DNA of 64,000 nucleotides from Pedobacter roseus (GTDB lineage: Bacteria; Bacteroidota; Bacteroidia; Sphingobacteriales; Sphingobacteriaceae): NCBI RefSeq assembly GCF_014395225.1, contig NZ_CP060723.1, positions 1,426,001 to 1,490,000 of the forward strand, in the 5' to 3' direction. Position 1 is the first letter of the stretch. Each line of letters opens with the position of its first letter. Under the pieces are notes generated by a model, which was not told the origin of the DNA, did not search any database, and saw only the letters and a program-made list of their open reading frames with translations. This document shows, piece after piece, positions 9,078-18,747 of this stretch. The translations under genes and the position numbers were made by a program.

Positions 9078-9980
9078 ATGTTTCTCATAATCCTGGGTTT
9101 TCTTATTGTTATAATAAGTATTGTTTCTGCAAAAGGTGATACGCCCCTCACCCGGTATAGCAAACTCATCAGAATAGCAGGTATTGTCGTTATCCTGCTG
9201 GGGGCTTCGCTTTCCATGTTCAAGGTTATCCCCGCGGGACAGGTAGGGGTAAAGACACTTTATGGAAAAGTTGATAACGATGTGCTCTTCAGCGGGCTAA
9301 ATATAGTTAACCCCCTTGTTGAGGTCACGACCTTTGATGTAAAGACCCAGAATTATACCATGTCAGCGGTGCATGATGAAGGTAATAAAGCTGGGGATGA
9401 TGCCATTCGTATCCTCACCTCTGACGGTCTGGAGGTTACCATAGACCTGTCTGTTCTCTTTAGCGTTACCCCTAAGGATGCACCAAGAATCCTGAAAGAA
9501 ATCGGGGATGATTACCTGGACAAAATTGTCCGGCCCATTGCCCGCACAGCTATCCGTGACAATGCGGTATCCTATGAGGCAGTTGCTCTGTACTCTACCA
9601 AAAGGCAGGAATTCCAGAGTAAGATCTTTTCTGCAATTGATCAAAGTTTTGCCAAACGCGGGCTAAAGCTTGAGCAACTCCTTGTCAGGAATGTTACGCT
9701 TCCCGAATCTGTCCGCAAAGCGATCGAATCGAAGATAAATGCAGAGCAGGATGCCCAGAAAATGCAGTTTGTACTGCAAAAAGAAAAACAGCTGGCCGAG
9801 CGCAAACGTATTGAGGCGCAGGGTATAGCCGATTATCAGCGCATCCTCTCAACCGGACTAAGTGATAAACAGCTCCAGTATGAATCTATCCTCGCCCAGA
9901 AAGATATCGCCCTCTCTCCCAATACCAAGATTATCATTATGGGCAATGGTAAAAATCCTGTAATATTGGGCGGTAATTAG
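9078..9980 (+). CDS. SPFH/prohibitin-family membrane protein
   Basis: 300 residues from the ATG at 9078; the upstream open section to 9015 lacks protein character and the chosen start begins a hydrophobic segment. There are two N-terminal membrane segments (about 1-18 and 30-50). The SPFH/prohibitin domain follows, including the IPAGQVGVKTLYGKV entry and a VTIDLSVLFSV core. A long charged helix (about 215-265) then reads KINAEQDAQKMQFVLQKEKQ and ERKRIEAQGIADYQ, typical of prohibitins. Proteins of this family form large rings at the membrane and are linked to protease control and membrane organisation. It is transcribed alone. No NfeD-like partner is present. Confidence 0.9.
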   Translation: MFLIILGFLIVIISIVSAKGDTPLTRYSKLIRIAGIVVILLGASLSMFKVIPAGQVGVKTLYGKVDNDVLFSGLNIVNPLVEVTTFDVKTQNYTMSAVHDEGNKAGDDAIRILTSDGLEVTIDLSVLFSVTPKDAPRILKEIGDDYLDKIVRPIARTAIRDNAVSYEAVALYSTKRQEFQSKIFSAIDQSFAKRGLKLEQLLVRNVTLPESVRKAIESKINAEQDAQKMQFVLQKEKQLAERKRIEAQGIADYQRILSTGLSDKQLQYESILAQKDIALSPNTKIIIMGNGKNPVILGGN

Positions 9981-10221
9981 AATCCTTTAAGTCCTTATGC
10001 TATGCCTTGATTTCCGTATGGGAGCCAGGGCATAACAGCATCGAGATCAATATCAAACAGCTTCTGGGGGATAAAGAAATACCCAAGCCCCCTGTTCCTG
10101 AGACATTTTATATTCTTTAGGCCTTTCTATTAGCGGTTTGCTTACCTTTAGTGGTGGTAATTTGATCATGTTGTTATGAGGTTAGATCTATAAGCATCTG
10201 CCCGATTGAAAATTGTTTAAA
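9981..10221. other. Intergenic region after the SPFH gene
   Basis: The segment 10000-10045 contains an imperfect inverted repeat (ATGCTATGCC and GGCATAACAGCAT) that may act as a terminator for the SPFH gene, though there is no clear T-run. Nothing else was recognised. Confidence 0.3.
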
Positions 10222-10683
10222 TTATAATCTAAACTGTGTTCCTTTTGGGTCGCTATGAAACGTACCGGCTGGAGTAATTCTGAAACTACCAGCTGTTGCA
10301 AAAGTATCTTCCATGAACATGAAGTGATAAATCTTCTCTCCTTTTACCTTGGCAAATATTGAAAAAGGAGAAGTGACCTGTTTATTAAGTGTTTTTGAAG
10401 TGTAGGTAAATCTACCAAAGACTGCAACTTTTTCATCTTCTGAAAAGATGTCCTGCACTTCAAAATTTTGAATTGTCCAGAATTCATTAAAGCCAGCAAA
10501 AGTATCGATGAAACCTTTTGCCCCTTCGTGGTGGGTCCCTGCCCAAGGCATAATTTTCTGCAAATCAGGATTATCGAAGTTTAATGAGATATAAGTTACT
10601 TTGGGATCAACAACCGATTCAATAACGTCGGGATTGGTAGTATTTGCTAAAAAAAGGTTGATAATTTCTTTTGGTGTTTTCAT
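10222..10683 (-). CDS. NTF2-like (SnoaL-type) protein
   Basis: 153 residues starting MKTPKEIINLFLAN, the common opening of SnoaL-like/ketosteroid-isomerase-like proteins. The core reads DPKVTYISLNFDNPDL, then GAKGFIDTFAGF, then strands ending in FGRFTYTSKTLNKQVTSPFSIFAKVKGEKIYHFMFMEDTFATAGSF. The cone-shaped fold binds small hydrophobic molecules or acts as an enzyme; here neither substrate nor catalytic residues can be fixed. There is no signal peptide, so it should be cytoplasmic. It is transcribed alone. A TATACC palindrome at 10873-10889 lies about 190 bases upstream of its start and may be its operator. Confidence 0.8.
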   Translation of the reverse strand: MKTPKEIINLFLANTTNPDVIESVVDPKVTYISLNFDNPDLQKIMPWAGTHHEGAKGFIDTFAGFNEFWTIQNFEVQDIFSEDEKVAVFGRFTYTSKTLNKQVTSPFSIFAKVKGEKIYHFMFMEDTFATAGSFRITPAGTFHSDPKGTQFRL

Positions 10684-11150
10684 TTACATATTTAAAATTT
10701 GGGGAAAAGCTGGACTTTCTGAGTCAATGGTAATGTTAGAAAAGATTAAAATTCGGCCACAGCCAATAATTCTGACTATCCTTATGGTCGTCGTAAAACC
10801 TATCTTTGCTGACTTGATTTTGTTCTTGTCAATAGGTTAGCATTAATTTTAGGCAAAGTTATATTGTAGAAGTATACCAAAAAGGTATAAAAAGGTCAAT
10901 TAGTGGTAAAAATGAGACACATACGACTCAACTGATTTTTTATGGTTATGATAACTGGAAGCAAAAAAACTTAGGTAGCTTTTTGCAATTCTGGCTGTTG
11001 CCTAAGCTGTAGACCGGAATAGGTGCAGACTTTTCGCTCATAGGGTAAAGATAATACAAAATCAATTGGTCAGGTGCTCCCCCGGCAGGCTGCAAAATCG
11101 AGTATCCAAATTATATTTACCTACAGCATCCATATCTTTACCCCTCAAAA
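10684..11150. other. 467-base intergenic region with two inverted repeats
   Basis: It contains the palindrome at 10873-10889 and an 11-base inverted repeat (GGGTAAAGATA at 11043-11053 and its complement at 11133-11143) enclosing about 80 bases. No gene is convincing on either strand. Confidence 0.4.
10873..10889. promoter_or_regulatory. Operator-like palindrome TATACC-A5-GGTATA
   Basis: Six-base perfect arms separated by five A residues, flanked by AG and AA. The symmetry and spacing fit a dimeric winged-helix repressor such as an HxlR protein. It lies upstream of the NTF2-like gene on the minus strand. Confidence 0.35.
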
Positions 11151-11621
11151 TCAGTGTTTTCGGCTAAAGAGGATCATATAGTTTTTTGAGGTAGAATAAG
11201 TAAACTTTATTGCCAATCTGCTATTGGAGTATTCAAAGCTTTTAACCTCGTTTGTGGAATGCTCCCTGTCAAGTTTAAGGCCAAGGTTTGATATCTGTTT
11301 CTGCAGATTGTCAACAAAAGAAGAATCTCTCGATTTATAATATAAATCCGTATTGATTTTTCCTGGTTCTGTTTCGAATCCCATACCGGTAATCACTTCT
11401 TCCTCAGCTGCTTTTCCGCGGTTCAAAAAGTAATGGTAAACGGTAAACTCCGCAGGGGTTGCCTGTTTAAAGGCTTTGTAATTTTTTTCTTTGGTCAGGA
11501 AGCTATTCACCTCCTTGTAGGGAGCATCGTAAATGATCATGAGATCGGTTAGGCTAACGGACTGGGAAAAGGCGGCCAGGGATAACATGGTCAGAACCGG
11601 GAGGATAAGTGTCTTTTTCAA
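11151..11621 (-). CDS. Secreted hypothetical protein, apparent TTG start
   Basis: 156 residues with a signal peptide (MKKTLILPVLTMLSLAAFSQ). The only in-frame start that leaves this signal peptide whole is a TTG at 11621; a TAG stop lies three codons upstream, so no ATG is available. The mature part is mixed alpha/beta with many Lys and Glu, and ends KFTYSTSKNYMILFSRKH. I do not recognise the family. It is probably periplasmic. The neighbour on the other side is the divergent GlcG-like gene. Confidence 0.65.
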   Translation of the reverse strand: MKKTLILPVLTMLSLAAFSQSVSLTDLMIIYDAPYKEVNSFLTKEKNYKAFKQATPAEFTVYHYFLNRGKAAEEEVITGMGFETEPGKINTDLYYKSRDSSFVDNLQKQISNLGLKLDREHSTNEVKSFEYSNSRLAIKFTYSTSKNYMILFSRKH

Positions 11622-11856
11622 ATGTATCTATTTTGACCGCTAAAATAGCGATAGGCATTTAAATTTAATATTAATTATTGTACCTGGATTTATCACTTTT
11701 GCCCGGAATTTCCCTTTGCCGTTATAGACAATCGTGTCGCCAAGCCTACCCATTTACAGCATTCCAATATTCTGTTAAAGAGTAACAAAAAACTTTAAGT
11801 AGAAGAACAATAACGTTTTAGTGATGTTAAGCAAGTACATTTAATCAATATAAAAC

Positions 11857-12261
11857 ATGATGAGCTTAACATTAGAAATTGTAGAAAAATTATCTTCGGC
11901 AGCCAAGGCCAAAGCGAAAGAGATTGGCGTTCCTATGAATATTGCTGTTGTTGATGAAGGAGCCAATTTAAAAGCCTTTCACAGGATGGATAACGCGTGG
12001 CTAGGATCAATTGATATTTCCATTAAAAAAGCCAAAACTGCGAGGTTTTTTGATATGGATTCAGGCGAAATTGGAAAGCTTTCACAACCTGGGCAGCCTT
12101 TATACAATATTGAGCATTCAAATGGCGGCCTGATCACGTTCCCGGGCGGCGTGGTTTTGAAAGATGAAACCGGTGTGGTAATAGGTGCTATCGGAGTTTC
12201 AGGCGGAACTGTTGATCAGGATCACGAAGTGGCGACTGCAGGTGCTGAAGCGTTAAAGTGA
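11857..12261 (+). CDS. GlcG/HbpS-family haem-binding-like protein
   Basis: 134 residues, cytoplasmic. It follows the GlcG/HbpS pattern: an N-terminal helix ([29 protein letters not shown]), the [10 protein letters not shown] segment, then KKAKTARFF and the glycine-rich FPGGVVLKD and [21 protein letters not shown] end. Family members include haem-binding and degradation-linked proteins and the glycolate-locus protein GlcG; many are of unknown role. Two possible ATGs overlap (11857 and 11860) and the difference is one residue. It is transcribed alone and closed by the terminator at 12268-12298. Confidence 0.88.
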   Translation: MMSLTLEIVEKLSSAAKAKAKEIGVPMNIAVVDEGANLKAFHRMDNAWLGSIDISIKKAKTARFFDMDSGEIGKLSQPGQPLYNIEHSNGGLITFPGGVVLKDETGVVIGAIGVSGGTVDQDHEVATAGAEALK

Positions 12262-12267
12262 TAATGT

Positions 12268-12298
12268 AAAATGTTAGGAGAAATGTTCCTAACATTTT
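12268..12298 (+). terminator. Intrinsic terminator of the GlcG-like gene
   Basis: Twelve-base perfect arms (AAAATGTTAGGA and TCCTAACATTTT) with a seven-base loop, beginning seven bases after the stop codon. The right arm itself supplies the T-run. Confidence 0.85.
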
Positions 12299-12430
12299 AT
12301 AATTTTAGCCATGGAAGATCGCCCTGTCGGTTAATAAAAAGCTTCCTCCTGACAGAATTCTTCAGGATGGCGAATTTTATTGGGATTAACATGGCATTTT
12401 AACATTTTGATAATTACCTAACAGCAACAA

Positions 12431-12940
12431 ATGATATTTTTAAAGCTTAGATGGTCCCTTTTTTTTATTTTACTTGGTGTCACCACCGGTTCTTTTGCAC
12501 AAAACCTGATTTTGCCTGGCGAAGAGGTGTTATTTTCTTTTGAAACCCGGAATGGCAAGAAATTAACATTAAACAAAAGCAAAGCGGATAATAACATTGT
12601 TTACAGGTTTGGTACGAAAGACAAAGTTGAATTAGAATTTCAGGGTAAATCAAAGAGCAGCCGCAAGGATTTTAAGTATTCATTCTACATGCGTGGGGGT
12701 GGAGTACAAAATGAAGGGATGGATCTGAATTACGTTTATTTTAGCAATAACGGTTTCAAGTATGTTGTTTATGAAACTTATGAAGCTGTTGGTAATAAGC
12801 AGGAGATCGGTGTGAAAATCATCAATCTTAAAACACAAAAGACAACAGATATAAAGGGCGATTTGAAAACACGCAAAGGAACCCTGACAGATTTTAGGTT
12901 CAATAAATTTTTGGAGATTGGGGACGAACTGTTCGAATGA
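12431..12940 (+). CDS. Secreted hypothetical protein, beta-rich
   Basis: 169 residues with a signal peptide (to TTGSFAQ). The mature protein is strand-rich and includes EEVLFSFETRNGKKLTLNKS and a central RGGGVQNEGMDLNYVYF. It looks like a small beta-sandwich or lipocalin-like fold, but no family is recognised. It is probably periplasmic or secreted. It is transcribed alone, about 200 bases before the sigma factor gene of locus A. Confidence 0.65.
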   Translation: MIFLKLRWSLFFILLGVTTGSFAQNLILPGEEVLFSFETRNGKKLTLNKSKADNNIVYRFGTKDKVELEFQGKSKSSRKDFKYSFYMRGGGVQNEGMDLNYVYFSNNGFKYVVYETYEAVGNKQEIGVKIINLKTQKTTDIKGDLKTRKGTLTDFRFNKFLEIGDELFE

Positions 12941-13148
12941 CAAATCAGGTCTGATTACAGTTCTGTAGAGGATTAGTGCTGCAATGCCATTTAAACCGCT
13001 GAGACTTCTCAGTGATGCATTCCCGCTGATATATTAAATTGATGCGCAAGGATTGTACACTGGTATAGTGCTTTGCACCAGGGGCAACAAATTGCTCCCG
13101 GGTCGTACATTTTTAAATATGGGTAATATATTCTATTTTTACTCATCG

Positions 13149-13727
13149 ATGATTTCAGATTATTCCATATATGATGATAGTAAATTAACTTCGCTATTGA
13201 TAGAACGGGATAACAGAGCTTTTTCTGAGATTTACAGCAGGTACTGGCCAATATTGTATAAACATGCTTTCAGGATGCTCAAAGAAGAAAATGAAAGTGA
13301 GGATGTTGTGCAGGAAGTATTCACAAAACTTTGGCATAAAGCTCCGTCTCTTCAGGCCGATATTTCAATCGGTGCTTATCTTTATATCTCTACAAGAAAT
13401 GCAATCCTAAATTTTTTTAGCAAAAATAAGGTTCATCATGCTTATCTGGAAGATCTTGGTCACTTTCTCGAACAGGCGCATGAAATTACCGATCACCGTA
13501 TCCGGGAGCGCATACTCTCCAAATTGATTGAGGCCGAAATTGAAAAGTTACCACCGCGAATGCGGGAAGTGTTTGAGTTGAAACGCAACCAAAACTTATC
13601 CTACAGGGAAATCGCTGGCGTGATGAATATTTCTGAACTTACTGTAAAAACGCAGATGAATAAGGCAATATCCACTTTACGCAATAAGTTTGGCAACCAC
13701 CTGCCATTGTTTCTCATGTCATTATAA
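13149..13727 (+). CDS. ECF RNA polymerase sigma factor of SusC/SusD locus A
   Basis: 192 residues from the ATG at 13149, chosen because it gives the usual 190-200 residue length; the frame is open back to 13053. Region 2 reads DNRAFSEIYSRYWPILYKHAFRML, then ESEDVVQEVFTKLW, the classic core-binding segment. Region 4 reads EIEKLPPRMREVFELKRNQNLSYREIAGVMNISELTVKTQM, a complete helix-turn-helix. In Bacteroidota such sigma factors are held by the FecR-like anti-sigma factor encoded next to them and released when the SusC receptor binds its substrate. The FecR gene follows after 102 bases, and SusC 1.3 kb further. Confidence 0.93.
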   Translation: MISDYSIYDDSKLTSLLIERDNRAFSEIYSRYWPILYKHAFRMLKEENESEDVVQEVFTKLWHKAPSLQADISIGAYLYISTRNAILNFFSKNKVHHAYLEDLGHFLEQAHEITDHRIRERILSKLIEAEIEKLPPRMREVFELKRNQNLSYREIAGVMNISELTVKTQMNKAISTLRNKFGNHLPLFLMSL

Positions 13728-13829
13728 CCCAATATGGCGATAAATTAATAAAAAGTTAATTTATTTTTAATATGGAATACAACATTGCCTCGAGCTGCCT
13801 GTCTTACTATTATACTACCTGTAATAAGC

Positions 13830-15005
13830 ATGAGCAAACTAAACGTGAGACAATTTATACGAGACTACCTGGATGGTAAACTTTCTGCTAAACAAAGTGC
13901 CCGGCTGGAAACCTGGTATTTGTTAAAAGCTGAGGAAAGTAGCACACCCGAACCACAGATAGACTATGTAGGGCTGGAAGCAAAAATCTGGTCTAAAATT
14001 CTTGATGAAGTTTCTGAACCATTACCTGATGTACTTAAAGTTAAAAAACTAAACAATACCTATAGGAAACTGATAACGATTGGGATTGCTGCCAGCATTT
14101 TATTGATTTCCGGAGTTGGCTATTTGCTTTTCAGAAGTAAAACTAACGATCAGTTTGTAGTCGCCAAACAGTATGACCTGCCTGCAGGTACAAATAAGGC
14201 TATGCTTACCTTATCTGATGGTAGCGTAATTGATCTAAACAAAGACATTGTAGGAAAAGTTGCTACCGAAGCAGGACTGGAAATTACTAAAGCAAAAGAC
14301 GGGACATTGGTTTATACGACAACTGACGCTAAGCCTAAAAGTGCAGGCTTCAATACAATCAGTACGCCTGCGGGAGGACAGTATGCTGTTATTTTACCTG
14401 ACGGATCAAAGGTATGGCTAAACGCAGGATCATCCTTAAAATATCCGACAACCTTTGCTAAAAACGAACGAAGCGTAATCCTCACGGGCGAAGGATACTT
14501 TGAAGTTGCACATGTAGATGGGATTAAAGGAAGGGTGCCCTTCTCTGTCTCTGTGGTTAAAGGCAATTCTCAAATGCAGAAATTGGAAGTTCTGGGAACG
14601 CATTTTAATATCAATGCTTATGCAGATGAGCCTTATGTTAAAAGTACATTATTGGAAGGAAGCGTGAAAATCGTACTCAACGATGGTAAAACCAGGTTGT
14701 TGAAACCGGGACAGCAGGCAAAGCTTAATAATCAAAATATCGATATACAATCAGCAGATACGGATATGGAAGTTGCCTGGAAAAAAGGTGAATTTGTATT
14801 TAGAGAAGATTTACGCAGCGCCATGCGCAAAGTGGCCCGTTGGTATAATGTAGAAGTGGTTTATGATGACACAGCACCAGGGAATTTAATCCTTGGCGGG
14901 TGGATGTCGAGAAGTACTAACATTTCAGAGGTACTCAATCACATCCAGCTTACAGGAAAAGTACATTTTAAACTTGAAGGAAGGAGGGTAATCGTTTCTA
15001 AATAA
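13830..15005 (+). CDS. FecR-family anti-sigma factor of locus A
   Basis: 391 residues from the ATG at 13830 (MSKLNVRQFIRDYLDGKLS); the frame is open to 13785. Cytoplasmic sigma-binding N-terminus (about 1-80), one membrane segment (about 88-108, LITIGIAASILLISGVGYLLF), then the periplasmic FecR domain with STPAGGQYAVILPDGSKVWLNAGSSLKYP and a C-terminal DUF4974-type domain (ILGGWMSRSTNISEVLNHI). It senses the N-terminal signalling domain of the SusC receptor and controls the sigma factor encoded upstream. A 140-base gap separates it from the SusC gene; the operon promoter that uses this sigma factor probably lies there. Confidence 0.94.
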   Translation: MSKLNVRQFIRDYLDGKLSAKQSARLETWYLLKAEESSTPEPQIDYVGLEAKIWSKILDEVSEPLPDVLKVKKLNNTYRKLITIGIAASILLISGVGYLLFRSKTNDQFVVAKQYDLPAGTNKAMLTLSDGSVIDLNKDIVGKVATEAGLEITKAKDGTLVYTTTDAKPKSAGFNTISTPAGGQYAVILPDGSKVWLNAGSSLKYPTTFAKNERSVILTGEGYFEVAHVDGIKGRVPFSVSVVKGNSQMQKLEVLGTHFNINAYADEPYVKSTLLEGSVKIVLNDGKTRLLKPGQQAKLNNQNIDIQSADTDMEVAWKKGEFVFREDLRSAMRKVARWYNVEVVYDDTAPGNLILGGWMSRSTNISEVLNHIQLTGKVHFKLEGRRVIVSK

Positions 15006-15145
15006 AGAAAAAGGATGCCAAAAAAAACCAGAAGTGCTTGGCGGCACCCCTGGATAATTTGGTAGCTGACTATAATCAATCAACTAATAACCGCATAAGG
15101 TCCTGATTTCGAAGCCCGGGCCAAATGCAATAACCAAACAAACAA

Positions 15146-18100
15146 ATGTATAAAAATTTTACTTCACTAGGGCTGCGCAATACGCAGCTCCGTAAACTGC
15201 TACTCGTTATGCGACTAACTGCTGCGATTCTTCTGTTGGCGCTCATGCAATTAAGTGCATCAACAAAGGCACAAAAAGTTTCCATTGTTGAGAAAAATGT
15301 GCCATTAGAACGCGTACTGAAAGAGATACGTAAACAGAGCGGTTACGATATTATATACGACCTCAATATTATTCTGGATGCTAAACCGGTTTCCATCAAT
15401 GTAAATCAGGTTAGTGTATATGAGGCTATTCAAAAATCATTAAATAACCAGGCCCTTACTTTTTCGCTGGATGGTAAAACTATTGTAATTACAGAAAAGA
15501 GTGTAACTGATAAACTGGTTGATATTATTAAGGCTGTTGATGTAAAGGTTACCGTACGGGATTCCTCAGGCAGGCCACTTCCGGGCGCAAATGTTTACAA
15601 CAAAACAATCAATAAGATGTACACCACCGACAAAAACGGAGACTTAGTGATTAATGATGTGCCTGCCAATGGTTATGTTCTGCAAATTAATTACCTGGGC
15701 TTTAAGGGCGAGGAGATTTTCGTTGACCGGAAGACGATTACTTATTATATCACACTCAGACAGTCTTCAGCTGCGCTGGAAGAAGTATCGGTGGTCTCAA
15801 ACGGATATCAAAAAATAAGTAAGGAACGTGCCGCAGGAGCTTATTCAGTTATCTCAGGCAAGGAACTGGCAGCTAACCCTGCTGTAAACATTATGGAACG
15901 TCTGGAAGGGCAGGTAGCTGGCGTAAAGTTCGATATCAAAGGCAACAGCGTTCAGATTCGCGGTGTAAATAATTATGGAGGAGGCAGTGGAATTCCTTTA
16001 ATTGTTCTTGATGGATTTCCGCTGATGAATCCAAGCGATTTAGCTACCCTTACCAGACCTGTAAGTGGTAATACTTTTGGTAATTCTGTGATCAGTAGTA
16101 TCAATATGGCTGATATTGAGCAGATTACTTTCTTGAAAGATGCCTCTGCTACCTCTATTTGGGGTTCGAGAGCGGCAAATGGAGTAATCGTTATTGAGAC
16201 TAAAAAAGGGAAAAAAATTGCGCCTTCACTAAACGTAAGCTATCTTTTTGGTATATCAAAAAATCCTTCTATTGCCGATTTGCACTGGATGACCAGTGCG
16301 CAATACATTGATCTGGAACAGGAAATGGTTGATAAAGGGCTGCTTGTTGATCCTTTGGCAGCACCGCCGGGGAATGAAATTTATACCCCAAATAATAGTG
16401 AGGCTACAGAATGGATGTTTAGGGTTAAACGCGGTACTGCAACTGTGGCACAGCGTGATGCTGCATTAGCAGAAATCGGTTCGAGAGATGGTATGAAGCA
16501 GATCGAAAAATATTTACTTCAAAATGCTACTAATCATCAGTATAACCTTTCTTATTCAGGTGGTTCTGAAAGCAGTACCTATTACATTTCTGGAAATTAT
16601 ACCAAAGATAACCCAATATTTAAAAGTAATTATGGAGACAATGCCTTTGTAAATGCAAATACTTCCACTGATTTTTTTAACAAAAAAATAACTTTAAGGG
16701 CGCTGTTTAATTATCAATATTCTAAATCACAATACAATGCTGCCGCAGTAAATGCACTATCAGTAAGCACTACGGCATTACGCCCTTATGATTTATTGCA
16801 GGATGCAAATGGCAATAGTATAGGCAGAAATGTTATCATTACCGATGTTTTAGCCAATAAAATGGTAGGTCAGGGTTATTTGCCATTTACCTACAATACA
16901 CTTGATGAGTTAAATTATTCAAATTCTATCGCTAAAAACAACGTACTCAGAATGAGTGCTGGTTTAAATGGTAAAATCGCTAAATGGCTAAATGCTGATG
17001 TTTCGATATCTAATCAACGTCAGTTCAGTAATTCCTATACGCTTGATGACTTGAATAGTTATGCAGCAAGGATACTGATCAATACATATACTCCTAATGG
17101 TAAAGCCATAAATACGTTTAACTATGGCGGGCGTTACATCACTTACGGAACTACTTCATCAGAACTGTCACTGCGCGGACAGTTAAATTCAGATTTTACG
17201 ATAGCTGGCAAACACCAGTTTAATGCCATCGCTGGTGCCGAAATTAGAGAAACCAATTCTGACGGTACATCCGAAACCAGATATGGTTACAATGCAGATA
17301 CGCGTACTATTGCAACTGTTAACCCTACACAACAGTATCCAACCATGTATGGCTATACGCAATCGTTGGGTGCCAATTTAAGCAATTTGATTGCTTACCG
17401 TAAGAGATATCTATCGTATTATAGTAATGCATCATACAGTTACCTGGATAAATACTTTGTTACGGGTAGTGTACGTTTTGATGATTATACGCTATTGGGA
17501 CTAGACAGGAGTAAGAGGGCCAGGCCATTTTGGTCAGTTGGCTTAAGATGGAACGCCAATAAAGAAGAATTTTTCCAGGATTTAAATTGGTTAGATGCAT
17601 TTAGTGTGCGTGCAACTTTAGGAACCAGTGGAGTGGTACCTCAGGCAGGTACAAATGTACCCATCATTAATGTTTCTGGTACCGATGTTAGAACCGGCCA
17701 ACCTGTGGCCAATATCGAAACGCCGGCCAATTCGGATTTGGGTTGGGAAACCACAAAAATGGCAAACTTAGGTATCGACTTCGGCATTTTAAAAGGAAGG
17801 CTAAATGGAAGTGTTGATGTGTATACGAAAAGAACCGTCGGCATTTTGGCATCCTTCCCTTATAATGCCACTTACGGCTGGTCTAACTTATCGTTCAACA
17901 GCGGAACTTTGAGTGGCCATGGTTATGAATTCTCCATAAATGGCGAATTGATAAGAGCAGGAAAATTCAGCTGGAAATCAGTATTAAATTTTGGCTATAC
18001 CACCAATACGGTTACAGATCAGCGGTATGAAAACAATGCCAGTAATATCGCCGGAACATTAACCAATATACAAGGTATGCCACTAGGCTCCCTTTATGTT

Positions 18101-18742
18101 TACCGCTGGGCGGGATTAGACAATAAAGGCCAGTCACAAATTTACGATCGCAACAACAATATCATCAATAACACCACTAACCTCACTACTGCCTTTACAA
18201 AAGAAGATTTGGTTTACGTTGGTAATAGGTATGCGCCTTACAGCACTGGTTTTAACCATAATTTCAGATATGGTCAGTTAGAATTAGGGGTGAGATTTGT
18301 AGGCTATTTTGGGCATGTTTTCTTAAAAAATGCAGTAACCAATTACCCAACAACTTCAGATTTTGCCTATAACGGCGTTTTAGGTAGACAGGGCGAACTG
18401 GCTGATCGCTGGCGGAAACCAGGTGATGAAGCTTTTACCGATGTTCCAGGCATAACAGGCGTGAACTTTAACAGCATTAACCGCTACCGTTTTTCAGATG
18501 CATTGGTTCGAAAAGCGGATAACATCCGTTTACAACAGATTTCTCTTGCTTACATCGTTCCGCAACGCTTCCTGCCCCGCAACTTTGTGAAATCTTTGTC
18601 ACTATCGGCAAACGTGCGTAACGTAGGGATTGTTTGGCGGGCAAACAAGGATGGCATAGATCCTGAATTTATTAATACAGGAAATTTTGGTAGCGTAACA
18701 CCTACGCCAGGTTATGTTTTTGGAATTAACGCAACGCTGTAA
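15146..18742 (+). CDS. SusC-like TonB-dependent receptor with STN signalling domain (locus A)
   Basis: 1198 residues. Signal peptide to about residue 42 (ending STKAQ), STN/secretin domain (about 48-105, KNVPLERVLKEIRKQSGYDIIYD), carboxypeptidase-regulatory-like beta domain (about 135-210), plug with the SusC marker VLDGFPL and a SIWGSRAANGVIVIETKKGK segment, then a 22-strand barrel whose last strand ends YVFGINATL. The STN domain carries the substrate signal to the FecR protein at the inner membrane. It imports substrate together with the SusD lipoprotein encoded five bases downstream. The substrate is unknown; the absence of glycosidases in this locus argues against a complex glycan. Confidence 0.96.
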   Translation: MYKNFTSLGLRNTQLRKLLLVMRLTAAILLLALMQLSASTKAQKVSIVEKNVPLERVLKEIRKQSGYDIIYDLNIILDAKPVSINVNQVSVYEAIQKSLNNQALTFSLDGKTIVITEKSVTDKLVDIIKAVDVKVTVRDSSGRPLPGANVYNKTINKMYTTDKNGDLVINDVPANGYVLQINYLGFKGEEIFVDRKTITYYITLRQSSAALEEVSVVSNGYQKISKERAAGAYSVISGKELAANPAVNIMERLEGQVAGVKFDIKGNSVQIRGVNNYGGGSGIPLIVLDGFPLMNPSDLATLTRPVSGNTFGNSVISSINMADIEQITFLKDASATSIWGSRAANGVIVIETKKGKKIAPSLNVSYLFGISKNPSIADLHWMTSAQYIDLEQEMVDKGLLVDPLAAPPGNEIYTPNNSEATEWMFRVKRGTATVAQRDAALAEIGSRDGMKQIEKYLLQNATNHQYNLSYSGGSESSTYYISGNYTKDNPIFKSNYGDNAFVNANTSTDFFNKKITLRALFNYQYSKSQYNAAAVNALSVSTTALRPYDLLQDANGNSIGRNVIITDVLANKMVGQGYLPFTYNTLDELNYSNSIAKNNVLRMSAGLNGKIAKWLNADVSISNQRQFSNSYTLDDLNSYAARILINTYTPNGKAINTFNYGGRYITYGTTSSELSLRGQLNSDFTIAGKHQFNAIAGAEIRETNSDGTSETRYGYNADTRTIATVNPTQQYPTMYGYTQSLGANLSNLIAYRKRYLSYYSNASYSYLDKYFVTGSVRFDDYTLLGLDRSKRARPFWSVGLRWNANKEEFFQDLNWLDAFSVRATLGTSGVVPQAGTNVPIINVSGTDVRTGQPVANIETPANSDLGWETTKMANLGIDFGILKGRLNGSVDVYTKRTVGILASFPYNATYGWSNLSFNSGTLSGHGYEFSINGELIRAGKFSWKSVLNFGYTTNTVTDQRYENNASNIAGTLTNIQGMPLGSLYVYRWAGLDNKGQSQIYDRNNNIINNTTNLTTAFTKEDLVYVGNRYAPYSTGFNHNFRYGQLELGVRFVGYFGHVFLKNAVTNYPTTSDFAYNGVLGRQGELADRWRKPGDEAFTDVPGITGVNFNSINRYRFSDALVRKADNIRLQQISLAYIVPQRFLPRNFVKSLSLSANVRNVGIVWRANKDGIDPEFINTGNFGSVTPTPGYVFGINATL

Positions 18743-18747
18743 TCAAC

